A stretch of DNA of 64,000 nucleotides from positions 1-64,000 of the forward strand of contig NZ_LLWH01000176.1 in assembly GCF_001411475.1 (NCBI RefSeq), given 5' to 3'. A program made the position numbers and the translations under genes. Origin of the DNA: Pseudomonas endophytica. GTDB taxonomy: Bacteria; Pseudomonadota; Gammaproteobacteria; Pseudomonadales; Pseudomonadaceae. Each line of letters begins with the position of its first letter. The stretch's first letter is position 1. Of this stretch, positions 10,514-21,095 are shown one piece after another. The notes beneath the pieces were generated by a model. It saw only the letters and a program-made list of their open reading frames with translations, was not told the DNA's origin and searched no databases.

Positions 10514-11122
10514 ATGACTCCGCTTTTTCTGGCTTCTGGTTCACCGCGCCGACGCGAGTTACTGACTCAAATCGGCGTGCCGTTCCGTGTCGTCAGCGCT
10601 TCCATCGACGAAACGCCCCTCCCTGACGAACACCCTGCAGCCTATGTCGAGCGCTTAGCGCGAGAAAAAGCCCTGGCTGGACGTGAGCAACTGCGCGCAT
10701 CAACGGCGAACGCAGCGGGCTGTGTGATGGGGGCCGACACTGCCGTGGTTCTGGATGACCAGATTCTCGGCAAACCAGTCGACGAGGCCGACGCCTTGTC
10801 TATGCTCATGGCGTTATCGGGGCGTGAGCATGAAGTGTTGACGGCCATTGCCATCATTGAGGCCGAGCGTTGCGAAACCCGTGTGGTACGCAGCCGGGTT
10901 AGTTTCAGAACGATCAGCCAACAAGAAGCCGCGCACTATTGGGCCAGTGGCGAGCCTCAAGACAAAGCCGGTGGTTACGCGATTCAAGGGTTAGCCGCAG
11001 TATTTGTGGCGGGTCTTAATGGCAGCTATTCCGGTGTCGTGGGCTTGCCTGTGTGCGAAACCGCAGAACTGCTTGGGCAATTCGGCATACCCTGTTGGCA
11101 AACCTTATCGAGCGCTGAATAA
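10514..11122 (+). CDS. Maf-family nucleoside triphosphate pyrophosphatase
   Basis: The 202-residue protein starts [20 protein letters not shown]; the P-loop-like [10 protein letters not shown] and GADTAVV are Maf signatures. Maf proteins hydrolyse modified or canonical nucleotides (dTTP/UTP in the YhdE subgroup) and keep them out of nucleic acids. The position after mreD and before rng is that of YhdE. The start at 10514 has GGGAG about 9 bases upstream; a longer reading frame from 10394 runs back into mreD and is not credible. Confidence 0.92.
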   Translation: MTPLFLASGSPRRRELLTQIGVPFRVVSASIDETPLPDEHPAAYVERLAREKALAGREQLRASTANAAGCVMGADTAVVLDDQILGKPVDEADALSMLMALSGREHEVLTAIAIIEAERCETRVVRSRVSFRTISQQEAAHYWASGEPQDKAGGYAIQGLAAVFVAGLNGSYSGVVGLPVCETAELLGQFGIPCWQTLSSAE

Positions 11123-11175
11123 CGCGCCTTACATAACTTGGCACTAATGTTATGACGCCTGAACGAGAGCCAGCC

Positions 11176-12633
11176 ATGAGTGAAGAGATTCTGATCAACA
11201 TCACGCCGATGGAATCGCGCGTGGCAGTGGTAGAAAACGGTGTTCTGCAAGAGGTGCATGTTGAACGTACCCAGCGCCGTGGCATTGTTGGCAACATTTA
11301 CAAGGGCAAAGTGGTCAGGGTGTTGCCTGGCATGCAGGCCGCCTTTGTCGACATTGGGCTGGACCGTGCAGCCTTTATTCATGCATCCGAAATTTCTTTG
11401 CGCGAAGGCCAAGCCGTTGAGAGCATCAGTGCGCTGGTGCACGAAGGGCAAAGCTTGGTGGTGCAAGTCACCAAAGACCCGATTGCCTCAAAAGGCGCTC
11501 GCCTGACAACACAGCTGTCGATTCCTTCGCGCTACTTGGTGTATATGCCACGTACAGCGCATGTCGGCATTTCGCTGAAAATTGAAGACGAAGCTGAGCG
11601 TGACCGCCTAAAGCAGGTGGTCACTGATTGCGTGGCTCAAGAAGGCATTAAGGAAGCGGGCGGTTTTATTCTGCGCACGGCCGCCGAGGGTGCGGGTGCG
11701 GATGAGATCCTGATGGATATTCGCTATCTGCGTCGGCTGTGGGACCAAATTGGCATACAGATAAAAACGGCGGGTGCGCCAAGCGTTATTTATGAGGACT
11801 TGGGCTTAGCGTTGCGAACGTTGCGCGACTTGGTAAGCCCAAAGATCGAAAAAATTCGCATCGACTCGCGAGAAACCTTCCAGAAAACCACTCAGTTTGT
11901 GGCTGAACTGATGCCCGAAATCGCCGATCGCCTTGAGCATTACCCCGGCGAGCGGCCGATTTTTGACCTGTATGGCGTAGAAGACGAAATTCAGAAGGCG
12001 TTAGACCGCAAGGTGCCGCTCAAATCTGGCGGTTATCTGGTGGTCGACCCGGCGGAAGCCATGACCACCATTGATGTGAACACTGGTGCGTTCGTCGGCC
12101 ATCGCAACCTTGAAGAAACCATTTTCAAGACCAACCTAGAAGCGGCGACGGCCATTGCTCGGCAACTGCGCCTGCGCAATTTGGGCGGGATCATCATCAT
12201 TGACTTCATCGACATGGAAGATGAAGAGCATCAGCGCCAAGTGTTACGCACGCTCGAGAAACAACTGGAGCGCGATCATGCCAAGACCAACATAATCGGT
12301 ATTACCGAGTTGGGATTGGTACAAATGACCCGCAAGCGCACTCGCGAAAGCCTTGAGCAAGTACTGTGCGAGCCCTGCGTGTGCTGTCAGGGCCGTGGCA
12401 AATTAAAAACCCCAGAAACCATTTGCTACGAAATCTTCCGTGAAATTCTCCGCGAGGCCCGCGCTTATCAGGCGGTTGGCTATCGTGTATTAGCCAACCA
12501 GCGTGTTGTGGACCGTCTGTTAGACGAAGAATCTGGCAATGTCGCGGAGTTGGAAGGCTTCATCGGGCGTACTATCCGTTTTCAAGTAGAAACTCAGTAC
12601 TCTCAGGAACAATACGACGTGGTACTGCTCTGA
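11176..12633 (+). CDS. rng: Ribonuclease G
   Basis: RNase G (485 residues) is an endoribonuclease for 16S rRNA 5' maturation and mRNA decay. It has an N-terminal S1 domain (RGIVGNIYKGKVVRVLPGMQ), the RNase E/G catalytic centre with aspartates in TIDVNTGAFVG and IIIDFIDME, and the zinc-link cysteines CEPCVCC near residue 398. It lacks the long C-terminal scaffold of RNase E, which defines RNase G. The start MSEEILINITPMESR at 11176 is chosen over 11152 because GAGAG precedes it. Confidence 0.96.
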   Translation: MSEEILINITPMESRVAVVENGVLQEVHVERTQRRGIVGNIYKGKVVRVLPGMQAAFVDIGLDRAAFIHASEISLREGQAVESISALVHEGQSLVVQVTKDPIASKGARLTTQLSIPSRYLVYMPRTAHVGISLKIEDEAERDRLKQVVTDCVAQEGIKEAGGFILRTAAEGAGADEILMDIRYLRRLWDQIGIQIKTAGAPSVIYEDLGLALRTLRDLVSPKIEKIRIDSRETFQKTTQFVAELMPEIADRLEHYPGERPIFDLYGVEDEIQKALDRKVPLKSGGYLVVDPAEAMTTIDVNTGAFVGHRNLEETIFKTNLEAATAIARQLRLRNLGGIIIIDFIDMEDEEHQRQVLRTLEKQLERDHAKTNIIGITELGLVQMTRKRTRESLEQVLCEPCVCCQGRGKLKTPETICYEIFREILREARAYQAVGYRVLANQRVVDRLLDEESGNVAELEGFIGRTIRFQVETQYSQEQYDVVLL

Positions 12634-12709
12634 AGTATCTGAGCACTTATACGCATGACAGGGGAGTTGATCGCAGCTCCCTCGACCATCACTGAAGGGG
12701 CCACCTGAC

Positions 12710-15700
12710 ATGGAGCGTCTGACACGCTTTTTTGCCGCGCTGACCCGCTGGGGATTAGGTCTGTGCGCATTGGTTCTTGTACTCACGGCGCTTTATGTCA
12801 GCCTGGGTCGTGAATTGACACCACTGATTGCCGAATACCGTGCAGAGGTTCAGACCAAAGCACGTGAAGCGTTGGGCATGCCGTTGACCATTGGTAGCCT
12901 CGAAGGCAGTTGGAAAGCAATGGGCCCGGTGCTTAATGCCCACGACGTCATGGTCGGAGAGGGCAACAACGCCTTGCGTCTGGACAACGTGCAAGTGGTG
13001 CCTGATGTCTGGGGCAGCCTGCTGCATCGCGAGGTGCGACTCGCCCGAGTACAGCTGGACGGCCTGCAACTGAGCTTGCGTCAGGATCAGAGCGGGCATT
13101 GGTCGTTTGAAGGGCTACCCGTGCAAGACGATCAGCCTTTGGACCCCGAGCAATTGCTCAATCAACTGCAACGGGTGGCGCGGGTTTCGATACTCGACAG
13201 CCAAGTGACTCTCGAGCCCTTTGAGCAAGCACCGTTGACCCTCACCTATGTTGGGCTGACGCTGGATGTGGGTGCTTCTGACCAACGCCTTGATGCGCGC
13301 TTGACGCTCCCCGATGGTCAGCCCATGGCGCTTAGCCTCAAGACGCAAATCCAAGCCAGCCGCTGGCGCGAGGGCGCGGCCCAAGCCTATCTGAGCGTGC
13401 CTCAAAGTGACTGGGCAAAATGGCTACCGGTCAGCCTGATTCAACCGTGGAAAGTCTCTGAATTAAAAGCTGGCGGTGAGTTCTGGTTTAACTGGGGCAA
13501 CGGCACGGTGCAGAGCGCGGTTGCACGCTTGAATGCACCTAAGCTGAGCGGTGCCTATGCGGATCGCAAGCCCGAGAGTCTCGACAACTTGGCCCTGCAT
13601 GCTTGGTTAGAGCATGACAAACAGGGTTTGAAGGTCGTTCTCGATTCATTGGCGATGAATATTGGTGAAAAGCGCTGGGAATCGCGGATGCAGTTGCAAC
13701 AGTTTGCTGCGAGTGACAATGAGCTGGAGCGTTGGCACCTTCAAGCCGATCACTTGGATCTGACGCCGCTCACGGCGTTAATGGATTCGCTGGCGCCCGT
13801 GCCAGAAGCCGTTGCCAAAGTCATTGATGAACTGAACGTCACCGGAACATTGCGCAATGTATTGGCCGACTACCGGCCAGAGGCTACAGACGATGAAAAA
13901 CTTAGCTTTGCCGCCAACTTGCAGCAAGTGGGCTTCAATGCCACCCACGGGGCACCGGCTGCGCGCAACGTCAGTGGGTTAATCAGCGGCGATTTGGGCA
14001 AAGGTGAGCTGCGTCTCGACAGCAAAGACTTTGTGCTCCACCTTGACCCGATTTTCGACAAGCCTTGGCAGTACCTACAAGCCAATGCTTTGCTCAAATG
14101 GACGCTGGATAAAAACAGCTTCACCTTGGTAGCCCCTTACATCAAAGTGCTGGGCGAAGAGGGCAAGATCGCGGCTGACTTTTTGATCCGCATCCATATG
14201 GATCACTCCGAAGAAGACTACATGGACCTGCGAGTCGGTCTGACCGATGGCGATGGTCGATTCACCTCCAAGTACCTGCCAGAAGTGTTGAGCCCATCGC
14301 TGTCCGAATGGTTAAACACGGCGATTATCAAGGGCTCGGTTGAAGAGGGGTTCTTTCAGTATCAGGGCTCGCTCAGCCACGACGCTGTGGATGCGGCGCG
14401 CAGTGTCAGCTTGTTTTTCAAGGTTCACGGCGTCGAGTTGGCATTTCAGCCCGGTTGGCCGCATGTTCGAGACGTGTCCGGTGACGTCTTTATTGAAGAC
14501 AGCGGTGTTCGGATCATGGCCAGCAAAGGTAAGTTACTCGATACCCAGGTACGTAATGTCGCGGTCAATATTCCTCACGTAAACCCCAGCAAAGTCACCC
14601 ATCTGTTTTTGGACGGTGACTTCGACGGTAAATTGGCTGATGGCCTGAGGATTCTTCAAGAAGCGCCGCTTGGCACCGAATCGACCTTTGCCGGATGGCA
14701 AGGCGAGGGCTCGCTCAAGGGGCGGGTGGATCTGGATATTCCGCTGGAAGAAGGCCATGAACCCAAGATTGTGGTGGATTTCAACACCGACAAAGCCCGT
14801 CTAAAAATCAGTGACCCAGAGCTTGAACTGACCCAGCTCAAAGGTGACTTTCGCTTTGACAGCGCCAAAGGGTTGAGCGGCAAAAATATCAGTGGGCGGG
14901 CATTCGATCAGCCGATCAAGGCGCAAATTTATGCTGAGGGTAAGTCTGGCAAGCTGACGACCCGCGTGGTGGCAAGCGGTCAGGTCGGGGTTAAAAAACT
15001 GACTGACTGGCTCAATTTTAATCAGCCGATACCCGTGTCCGGCATGCTGCCTTATCAGTTGCAACTGACCTTGGATGATGCCGATAGCCAGTTGCGCGTC
15101 AGCTCCAGCCTCAAAGGAGCCACTATCGACTTACCGGCTCCGTTTGGCCTGGGCGCCGGTGAAACGCGCGACACGATCTTTCGCATGACCCTGCAAGGCG
15201 CCGAACGCCGCTATTGGTTTGACTATGGCAATTTGGCGAACCTGACCTTTGCAGCGCCCAACGGTAAGTTTGAAGACGGGCGTGGCGAGTTATTTTTAGG
15301 CTATGGCGCCCCGGTGCTGCCGGCGACCAAAGGCTTGCGCATTCGCGGTGTGCTGTCAGAGCTGGACGTTGCTCCTTGGCAAGCATTGGTTGAGCGCTAT
15401 GCGGGTAAGGATCCGGGTGGCAATGCCAAACAACTGCTCAGCAGCGCCGACTTTAAGATCAATAAGCTCATTGCCCTCGGCACTCAGCTTGATCAGGTGC
15501 GCCTGCAATTGCAGCGCGGTGCAGCGGCCTGGAACTTACAGATCACCAGTCAACAGGCGACAGGCGCTGTGACGTTACCGGATGCCAAAAACGCACCGAT
15601 CAAAGTGACGATGCAAACCATTCGCCTACCGGCCCCCGATCCCAAGTCGGTCACGGACCTCAATGCGCCGGACCCACTGGCCTCGGTCGATCCACGGCAG

Positions 15701-16513
15701 ATTCCAGCGCTGGACATCATGATCCGCCAGCTCTATCAGGGCGCGGATCTGTTAGGGGCTTGGTCGCTCAACATCAGGCCGACCACGCGCGGGGTTAATC
15801 TCAATAACTTGAGCTTGGGCCTAAAAGGTTTGTTGCTTGAAGGTTCGGGCGGGTGGGAAGGGCGCGCCGGTGCCAGCAATAGTTGGTACAAAGGCCGGAT
15901 TGGCGGTGGCGATCTGGCTGGCGTGCTAAAGGCTTGGGGGTTTGCGCCGAGTGTGACCAGTGAAAAATTCAAAGTTGAGATTGACGGCCGCTGGCCGGGT
16001 TCACCGGCTTGGATCGGCCTTAACCGCTTCTCCGGAACCCTCGACGCGACATTGAATAAAGGTCGGTTTGTTGAAGTCGATGGCAGCACACAGGTTGTAC
16101 GCATTTTTGGTCTGTTGAATTTCAACGCTATTGGTCGGCGTCTGCGTCTGGATTTCTCAGACCTGTTCGGTAAAGGTTTGAGCTACGACCGGGTCAAGGG
16201 CTTCCTGGTTGCCGACAATGGGGTGTATCGCACTACCTCGCCGATTCTCATGACTGGGCCGTCGACTAACTTGGAACTCAATGGCACCTTGAATATGGTG
16301 TCTGATCAAGTTGACGCCAAAATGTTGGTGACGCTGCCTGTGACCAATAACTTACCGTTGGCGGCTTTGCTGGTCGGCGGGCCAGCGGCAGGCGGCGCCA
16401 TGTTCCTGCTCAATAAATTGATCGGTGATAAGGTGTCGCGTTTTGCCAGTGTGCAATACAGCATTCAAGGCCCTTGGAACGACCCGAAAATCACCTTTGA
16501 TAAGCCGTTTTAG
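12710..16513 (+). CDS. yhdP: YhdP family AsmA-like protein
   Basis: This 1267-residue protein has one N-terminal membrane segment (GLGLCALVLVLTALYVSLG) followed by a very long beta-rich periplasmic part with the DUF3971 and AsmA-like C-terminal regions. YhdP, TamB and YdbH are large bridge-like proteins thought to carry phospholipids from the inner to the outer membrane in Gram-negative bacteria. Length and start match the family. It lies between rng and a nitrilase gene, its usual place in gammaproteobacteria. GGGG and CACC bases before the ATG give only a weak ribosome site. Confidence 0.93.
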   Translation: MERLTRFFAALTRWGLGLCALVLVLTALYVSLGRELTPLIAEYRAEVQTKAREALGMPLTIGSLEGSWKAMGPVLNAHDVMVGEGNNALRLDNVQVVPDVWGSLLHREVRLARVQLDGLQLSLRQDQSGHWSFEGLPVQDDQPLDPEQLLNQLQRVARVSILDSQVTLEPFEQAPLTLTYVGLTLDVGASDQRLDARLTLPDGQPMALSLKTQIQASRWREGAAQAYLSVPQSDWAKWLPVSLIQPWKVSELKAGGEFWFNWGNGTVQSAVARLNAPKLSGAYADRKPESLDNLALHAWLEHDKQGLKVVLDSLAMNIGEKRWESRMQLQQFAASDNELERWHLQADHLDLTPLTALMDSLAPVPEAVAKVIDELNVTGTLRNVLADYRPEATDDEKLSFAANLQQVGFNATHGAPAARNVSGLISGDLGKGELRLDSKDFVLHLDPIFDKPWQYLQANALLKWTLDKNSFTLVAPYIKVLGEEGKIAADFLIRIHMDHSEEDYMDLRVGLTDGDGRFTSKYLPEVLSPSLSEWLNTAIIKGSVEEGFFQYQGSLSHDAVDAARSVSLFFKVHGVELAFQPGWPHVRDVSGDVFIEDSGVRIMASKGKLLDTQVRNVAVNIPHVNPSKVTHLFLDGDFDGKLADGLRILQEAPLGTESTFAGWQGEGSLKGRVDLDIPLEEGHEPKIVVDFNTDKARLKISDPELELTQLKGDFRFDSAKGLSGKNISGRAFDQPIKAQIYAEGKSGKLTTRVVASGQVGVKKLTDWLNFNQPIPVSGMLPYQLQLTLDDADSQLRVSSSLKGATIDLPAPFGLGAGETRDTIFRMTLQGAERRYWFDYGNLANLTFAAPNGKFEDGRGELFLGYGAPVLPATKGLRIRGVLSELDVAPWQALVERYAGKDPGGNAKQLLSSADFKINKLIALGTQLDQVRLQLQRGAAAWNLQITSQQATGAVTLPDAKNAPIKVTMQTIRLPAPDPKSVTDLNAPDPLASVDPRQIPALDIMIRQLYQGADLLGAWSLNIRPTTRGVNLNNLSLGLKGLLLEGSGGWEGRAGASNSWYKGRIGGGDLAGVLKAWGFAPSVTSEKFKVEIDGRWPGSPAWIGLNRFSGTLDATLNKGRFVEVDGSTQVVRIFGLLNFNAIGRRLRLDFSDLFGKGLSYDRVKGFLVADNGVYRTTSPILMTGPSTNLELNGTLNMVSDQVDAKMLVTLPVTNNLPLAALLVGGPAAGGAMFLLNKLIGDKVSRFASVQYSIQGPWNDPKITFDKPF

Positions 16514-16581
16514 AACACGAGGTGTAGCATGACCGTTGCGACAGCCCAAGGTTTTGGTCAAATGTCTAACTGGAGTGCCTG

Positions 16582-17430
16582 ATGTCGTTTGCAGTGATTC
16601 AAATGGTCAGCCAGAGCGACGTGCTGGCTAACCTGGCTCAGGCCCGGCGACTGCTCGAAGACGCGGCAGAGCGTGGCGCACAGCTTGCGGTCTTGCCTGA
16701 AAATTTTGCGGCCATGGGCCGACGCGATATCGCACAAGTGGGTCGTGCCGAGGCATTGGGTGAGGGGCCAATCCTGCCATGGTTGAAACAGGCCGCTCGC
16801 GACCTCAAGTTATGGATAGTGGCTGGAACATTACCGCTGCCGCCTGCCGGCCAGCCTGACGCCAAGGTGAATGCCTGTTCTTTATTGATCAACGCCGACG
16901 GCGAGCAGGTCGCACGCTACGACAAGCTGCATTTGTTTGATGTGGATGTGTCTGACACCCGTGGGCGTTACCGTGAGTCAGATGACTACGCGCCAGGTGA
17001 GCGGGTGGTGGTGGCCGATACGCCGGTTGGCAAGTTGGGTCTGAGCGTGTGCTATGACCTGCGTTTTCCGGAGTTGTACAGTGAGTTGCGGGCTGCTGGG
17101 GCTGAGTTAATCACCGCGCCTTCGGCGTTTACCGCGGTCACCGGCGCCGCGCACTGGGACATTTTGATTCGCGCACGTGCCATTGAAACCCAGTGTTACG
17201 TACTGGCTGCAGCACAAGGAGGCGTTCATCCAGGGCCGCGTGAAACCTATGGGCATGCGGCAATTATCGACCCGTGGGGCCGAGTGTTGGCAGAGCAGGT
17301 GCAAGGCGAGGCTGTGTTGCTGGCCGAGCGCGATGTTAATGAACAAGCCGCCATCAGGGCGAGCATGCCGGTCGTGAATCATCGGCGGTTTTTTTCGCAG
17401 GGCGCGCAGCGATTTGCAACGCAGGACTAA
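16582..17430 (+). CDS. Nitrilase-superfamily amidase (Nit1/deaminated glutathione amidase type)
   Basis: This 282-residue cytosolic enzyme has the full Glu-Lys-Cys triad of carbon-nitrogen hydrolases: E40 in AVLPENFAAMG, K115 in RYDKLHLFDVDV and C157 in LSVCYDLRFPELY. The DVDVSDTRGRYRESD segment is typical of Nit1-like amidases that remove deaminated glutathione, a repair function. The start MSFAVIQMVSQSD at 16582 has GGAG about 7 bases before it. The position between yhdP and tldD is conserved in Pseudomonas. Substrate is inferred from subfamily resemblance. Confidence 0.9.
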   Translation: MSFAVIQMVSQSDVLANLAQARRLLEDAAERGAQLAVLPENFAAMGRRDIAQVGRAEALGEGPILPWLKQAARDLKLWIVAGTLPLPPAGQPDAKVNACSLLINADGEQVARYDKLHLFDVDVSDTRGRYRESDDYAPGERVVVADTPVGKLGLSVCYDLRFPELYSELRAAGAELITAPSAFTAVTGAAHWDILIRARAIETQCYVLAAAQGGVHPGPRETYGHAAIIDPWGRVLAEQVQGEAVLLAERDVNEQAAIRASMPVVNHRRFFSQGAQRFATQD

Positions 17431-17491
17431 TTTTCAGGTCCGTGGATTCAGCCTTTAAAGGGGCTGAAGCAGGGGCCAAGACGGAGTGAAT

Positions 17492-18934
17492 ATGAGCGAG
17501 TTGTTGACCTCAGTCAGCGAACACCTGTTGGCACCCGGCGGTGTCACCATCGAGAGCCTACAAGACGTATTGGGTGACTTGGCCGGGCCGGGCATTGATG
17601 CTGCCGATTTGTACTTTCAAGGCCAGATTTCAGAGTCATGGGCACTTGAAGACGGCATCGTCAAAGAGGGCAGCTTCAATCTCGATCAGGGGGTTGGTGT
17701 GCGTGCCCAGTCAGGCGAAAAAACCGGTTTTGCCTACAGTAACGCCATCACTTTGGAAGCTTTGGGGCTTGCGGCGCGAGCGGCTCGTTCTATCTCGCGG
17801 GCCGGGCAAAACGGCACCGTGCAAGCGTTCACCACACAAGATGTCGCTCAACTGTACGGCCCGGAAAACCCGCTGGAAGTGATCAGCCGGGCTGAGAAAG
17901 TCGAGTTACTCAAGCGTATTGATGCGGCTACCCGTGCGCTCGATCCACGTATTCAACAAGTGACCGTGAGTATGGCTGGGGTGTGGGAGCGCGTTCTTGT
18001 GGCCTCCACCGACGGCGGGCTGGCAGCTGACGTGCGACCACTGGTGCGTTTTAACGTTAGCGTCATCGTTGAGCAAAATGGTCGTCGCGAGCGTGGAGGT
18101 CATGGCGGTGGTGGGCGTACGGACTACCGTTATTTCCTGGCCGATGACCGCGCCATGGGCTATGCCCGTGAGGCGTTGCGCCAAGCGTTGGTCAACTTGG
18201 AGGCCGTGCCGGCGCCTGCGGGCACAATGCCGGTAGTTCTAGGTTCGGGCTGGTCCGGCGTGTTGCTCCATGAGGCGGTTGGGCATGGTCTGGAAGGTGA
18301 CTTCAACCGTAAGGGCAGTTCGGCCTACAGCGGTCGCATGGGTGAAAAAGTTGCGTCCTCACTGTGCACCATCGTTGACGATGGCACCTTGGCCGGTCGT
18401 CGTGGTTCGCTAAGCGTGGATGACGAAGGAACCCCGACCGAGTGCACTACGCTGATTGAAAATGGCGTGCTCAAAGGCTACATGCAAGACAAGCTCAATG
18501 CTCGCCTGATGGGCGTTGCGCGCACGGGTAACGGCCGTCGCGAATCTTATGCTCACCTGCCTATGCCGCGCATGACCAACACTTACATGCTGGGCGGTGA
18601 AAGTGATCCGGCTGAAATCATTGCGTCGGTGAAAAAAGGCATTTATTGCGCCAACTTGGGCGGTGGTCAGGTTGATATCACCAGCGGCAAGTTTGTGTTC
18701 TCCACGAGCGAGGCTTACCTGATCGAAGACGGCAAAATCACTCGTCCAGTCAAAGGCGCGACCCTGATTGGCAACGGGCCGGAAGCGATGAGCAAGGTGT
18801 CGATGGTGGGTAACGACCTGTCACTGGACAGCGGCGTCGGAACCTGTGGCAAAGATGGGCAGTCGGTGCCGGTGGGCGTTGGCCAGCCAACCCTGAAGAT
18901 TGATGCAATCACGGTAGGCGGAACGGGCGGCTAA
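17492..18934 (+). CDS. tldD: TldD metalloprotease subunit
   Basis: TldD (480 residues) carries the catalytic zinc site of the TldD/TldE protease, seen as HEAVGH at residues 260-265 in [14 protein letters not shown]. The heterodimer degrades unfolded peptides and matures some ribosomally made peptides (microcin B17, CcdA turnover). The start is the ATG at 17492 with ACGGAG 5 bases upstream; a GTG 6 bases earlier lies inside that ribosome site. Its partner pmbA is 0.7 kb downstream with yjgA between on the other strand. Confidence 0.96.
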   Translation: MSELLTSVSEHLLAPGGVTIESLQDVLGDLAGPGIDAADLYFQGQISESWALEDGIVKEGSFNLDQGVGVRAQSGEKTGFAYSNAITLEALGLAARAARSISRAGQNGTVQAFTTQDVAQLYGPENPLEVISRAEKVELLKRIDAATRALDPRIQQVTVSMAGVWERVLVASTDGGLAADVRPLVRFNVSVIVEQNGRRERGGHGGGGRTDYRYFLADDRAMGYAREALRQALVNLEAVPAPAGTMPVVLGSGWSGVLLHEAVGHGLEGDFNRKGSSAYSGRMGEKVASSLCTIVDDGTLAGRRGSLSVDDEGTPTECTTLIENGVLKGYMQDKLNARLMGVARTGNGRRESYAHLPMPRMTNTYMLGGESDPAEIIASVKKGIYCANLGGGQVDITSGKFVFSTSEAYLIEDGKITRPVKGATLIGNGPEAMSKVSMVGNDLSLDSGVGTCGKDGQSVPVGVGQPTLKIDAITVGGTGG

Positions 18935-18946
18935 AGAGGGCTGGGC

Positions 18947-18963
18947 GGGTTGCATAGCAACCC
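18947..18963. terminator. Hairpin between convergent tldD and yjgA
   Basis: GGGTTGC (18947-18953) and GCAACCC (18957-18963) form a tight stem with a 3-base loop within further G/C pairs. It sits between two convergent stops and could serve both strands, though no clear T run follows. Confidence 0.45.
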
Positions 18964-18978
18964 ACCCCTGTACGAGAT

Positions 18979-19500
18979 TTAACGCAAGCCGCGTTGAGTC
19001 TCGTCCAAACCTCGGATGTACTTGAACAGTTTGCGGCTGGAAGCCGGCGCTTTGTTGTGAGCCAATTCGTGTTTGGCCTGACGGATGATCGAACGCATTT
19101 GCTGGCGATCAGCCTCAGGGAACTCGGCAACAAACTTTTCCAGTACTTCATCGTCGCCTTCGAGGAGGCGATCACGCCAGCGCTCCAAGTTATGGAAACG
19201 CTCGTTGTATTGGCGAGAAGAGGCATCGACTTGATCAATCAAAGCAAGAATTTCGTCAAGCGGTTGATCGCGCATCAATTTGCCGATGAACATCAAATGG
19301 CGCTTACGCGCAATATGAGCCGTGTGTTTTGGAGCATCAGCCAGAGCCTTTCGCATTGCGTCAGTCAATGGCATTTTGTTGAGCAAATCAGGCTTGAGCG
19401 TTGTAAGGCGCTCGCCCAGATCAACCAGAGCATGCAGCTCTTTCTTGACCTGTGTTTTGCTTTTTTCGCCGTCGAAGGCGTCGTCGTAAGAATCAACCAT
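18979..19500 (-). CDS. yjgA: YjgA/DarP ribosome-associated protein (DUF615)
   Basis: The 173-residue basic helical protein starts [20 protein letters not shown] and contains [14 protein letters not shown] and [20 protein letters not shown], hallmarks of the YjgA family that joins pre-50S particles late in assembly. It lies on the opposite strand between tldD and pmbA. The start at 19500 matches the family N-terminus; an in-frame ATG 15 bases upstream is possible. Confidence 0.92.
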   Translation of the reverse strand: MVDSYDDAFDGEKSKTQVKKELHALVDLGERLTTLKPDLLNKMPLTDAMRKALADAPKHTAHIARKRHLMFIGKLMRDQPLDEILALIDQVDASSRQYNERFHNLERWRDRLLEGDDEVLEKFVAEFPEADRQQMRSIIRQAKHELAHNKAPASSRKLFKYIRGLDETQRGLR

Positions 19501-19607
19501 GGTGGCAGTCCGCAAAGAAACGCCGCCATGATAACCAGTCGGGGGCCGCTTGTCCGGCCTGGTCGCTCGGCGGCCCTACCGAAAACAGAATTTGAGTGGA
19601 GAAAACC

Positions 19608-20954
19608 ATGAGTGCAGTACAAAGCGTCGGCCCGCAGGCCCTGCCGGCACTGCAAGAGCAGGTCGAGCACATCATCGCCGAAGCCAAGCGCCAAGGCGCT
19701 AGCGCCTGCGAAGTCGCCGTCTCGTTGGAGCAGGGCCTATCGACCTCTGTACGTCAGCGCGAAGTTGAAACAGTTGAGTTCAATCGCGATCAGGGTTTTG
19801 GTATCACGCTCTATGTGGGGCAGCGCAAAGGTTCGGCCAGCACCTCAGCCAGCGGCCCGGATGCAATCCGCGAAACCGTCGCCGCAGCCTTGGCGATTGC
19901 CAAGCACACGTCCGAAGACGAAAGCTCAGGCTTGGCTGATGCCAGCCTCATGGCCCGTGATCTAAAAGACTTTGATGTGTACCACGCGTGGGACATCACT
20001 CCGGAGCAAGCCATCGAAAAAGCCTTGGCCTGTGAGGTCGCTGCTTTTGAGGCTGACAGCCGCATCAAAAACGCCGATGGCACCACGCTCAGCACTCATC
20101 AGGGGTGCCGCGTTTACGGCAACAGCAACGGCTTTATCGGCGGTTCGGCGTCTACCCGTCACAGCCTCAGTTGCGTAATGATCGCCGAAGGCGATGGCCA
20201 AATGCAGCGCGACTACTGGTATGACGTTAATTGTCAGGGCGAGTTGCTGATGGACGCCGCCAGCATTGGTAAGCGCGCCGCAGAACGCGCGGCTCGCCGT
20301 CTGGGTTCGCGCCCGGTGCCGACTTGCGAAGTGCCGGTATTGTTCTCGGCTGAACTGGCCGGTGGTTTGTTCGGCAGCTTTTTAGGCGCGATATCGGGCG
20401 GTAACCTATACCGCAAATCGTCGTTCTTGCTGGATGCCTTGGGCCAGCAGATCTTCCCTGAGTGGCTGACCTTGGACGAGCGTCCGCATCTAGTTCGTGC
20501 GATGGGCAGTTCTTCATTCGATAACGACGGTCTGGCCACATACGCTAAACCCTTTATCAAAGATGGCGAGTTGGTGTCCTACATCCTCAGCACCTACTCG
20601 GGTCGCAAACTGGGCCTGCCAAGCACCGCTAACGCGGGCGGCGTGCACAATCTGTTCGTAACCCATGGTGATGAAGATCAAGCGGCCTTAATCCGCCGCA
20701 TGGGCCGTGGCTTATTAGTCACTGAGCTTATGGGCAGCGGCCTGAACATGGTCACCGGCGACTACTCTCGTGGCGCGGCGGGTTTCTGGGTGGAAAACGG
20801 TGAGATCCAGTTCCCGGTTCAAGAAGTGACCATTGCTGGCAACATGCGTGACATGTTTAAACAAATCGTTGCCGTGGGTAATGACCTCGAACTGCGCAGT
20901 AACATCCGCACCGGCTCGGTGCTAATCGAGCGAATGACGGTCGCGGGCAGCTAA
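19608..20954 (+). CDS. pmbA: PmbA/TldE metalloprotease subunit
   Basis: PmbA (TldE; 448 residues) is the partner subunit of TldD. It shares the overall fold but lacks the HExxxH zinc site, as expected: the equivalent region reads VLFSAELAGGLFGSFLGA. The C-terminal GSGLNMVTGDYSRGAAGFWVEN is characteristic. The ATG at 19608 has TGGAG about 6 bases upstream; a GTG at 19596 is an alternative 12 bases earlier. A clear Rho-independent terminator follows. Confidence 0.96.
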   Translation: MSAVQSVGPQALPALQEQVEHIIAEAKRQGASACEVAVSLEQGLSTSVRQREVETVEFNRDQGFGITLYVGQRKGSASTSASGPDAIRETVAAALAIAKHTSEDESSGLADASLMARDLKDFDVYHAWDITPEQAIEKALACEVAAFEADSRIKNADGTTLSTHQGCRVYGNSNGFIGGSASTRHSLSCVMIAEGDGQMQRDYWYDVNCQGELLMDAASIGKRAAERAARRLGSRPVPTCEVPVLFSAELAGGLFGSFLGAISGGNLYRKSSFLLDALGQQIFPEWLTLDERPHLVRAMGSSSFDNDGLATYAKPFIKDGELVSYILSTYSGRKLGLPSTANAGGVHNLFVTHGDEDQAALIRRMGRGLLVTELMGSGLNMVTGDYSRGAAGFWVENGEIQFPVQEVTIAGNMRDMFKQIVAVGNDLELRSNIRTGSVLIERMTVAGS

Positions 20955-20973
20955 AGCTTTTTAGCGGTATCTG

Positions 20974-21009
20974 AGGCGCATGATCTGAAAGGGTGATGCG
21001 CCTTTTTTG
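20974..21009 (+). terminator. Rho-independent terminator after pmbA
   Basis: AGGCGCAT (20974-20981) pairs with ATGCGCCT (20996-21003) and runs into a six-T tract. Confidence 0.85.
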
Positions 21010-21031
21010 TGCCTGTAAAACGTCATTTTGC

Positions 21032-21071
21032 GAAGGCAGCGATCTTTTGATCTTCAAAGATCGCTGCCTTC
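21032..21071. repeat. Perfect 16-base inverted repeat
   Basis: GAAGGCAGCGATCTTT (21032-21047) is the exact complement of AAAGATCGCTGCCTTC (21056-21071) around an 8-base loop. The GATCTTTTGATC words relate it to the REP elements elsewhere in the window. It lies just downstream of the pmbA terminator and upstream of the fagA promoter. Confidence 0.75.
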
Positions 21072-21095
21072 AGCAGATCGTCAGCGATTCACTGC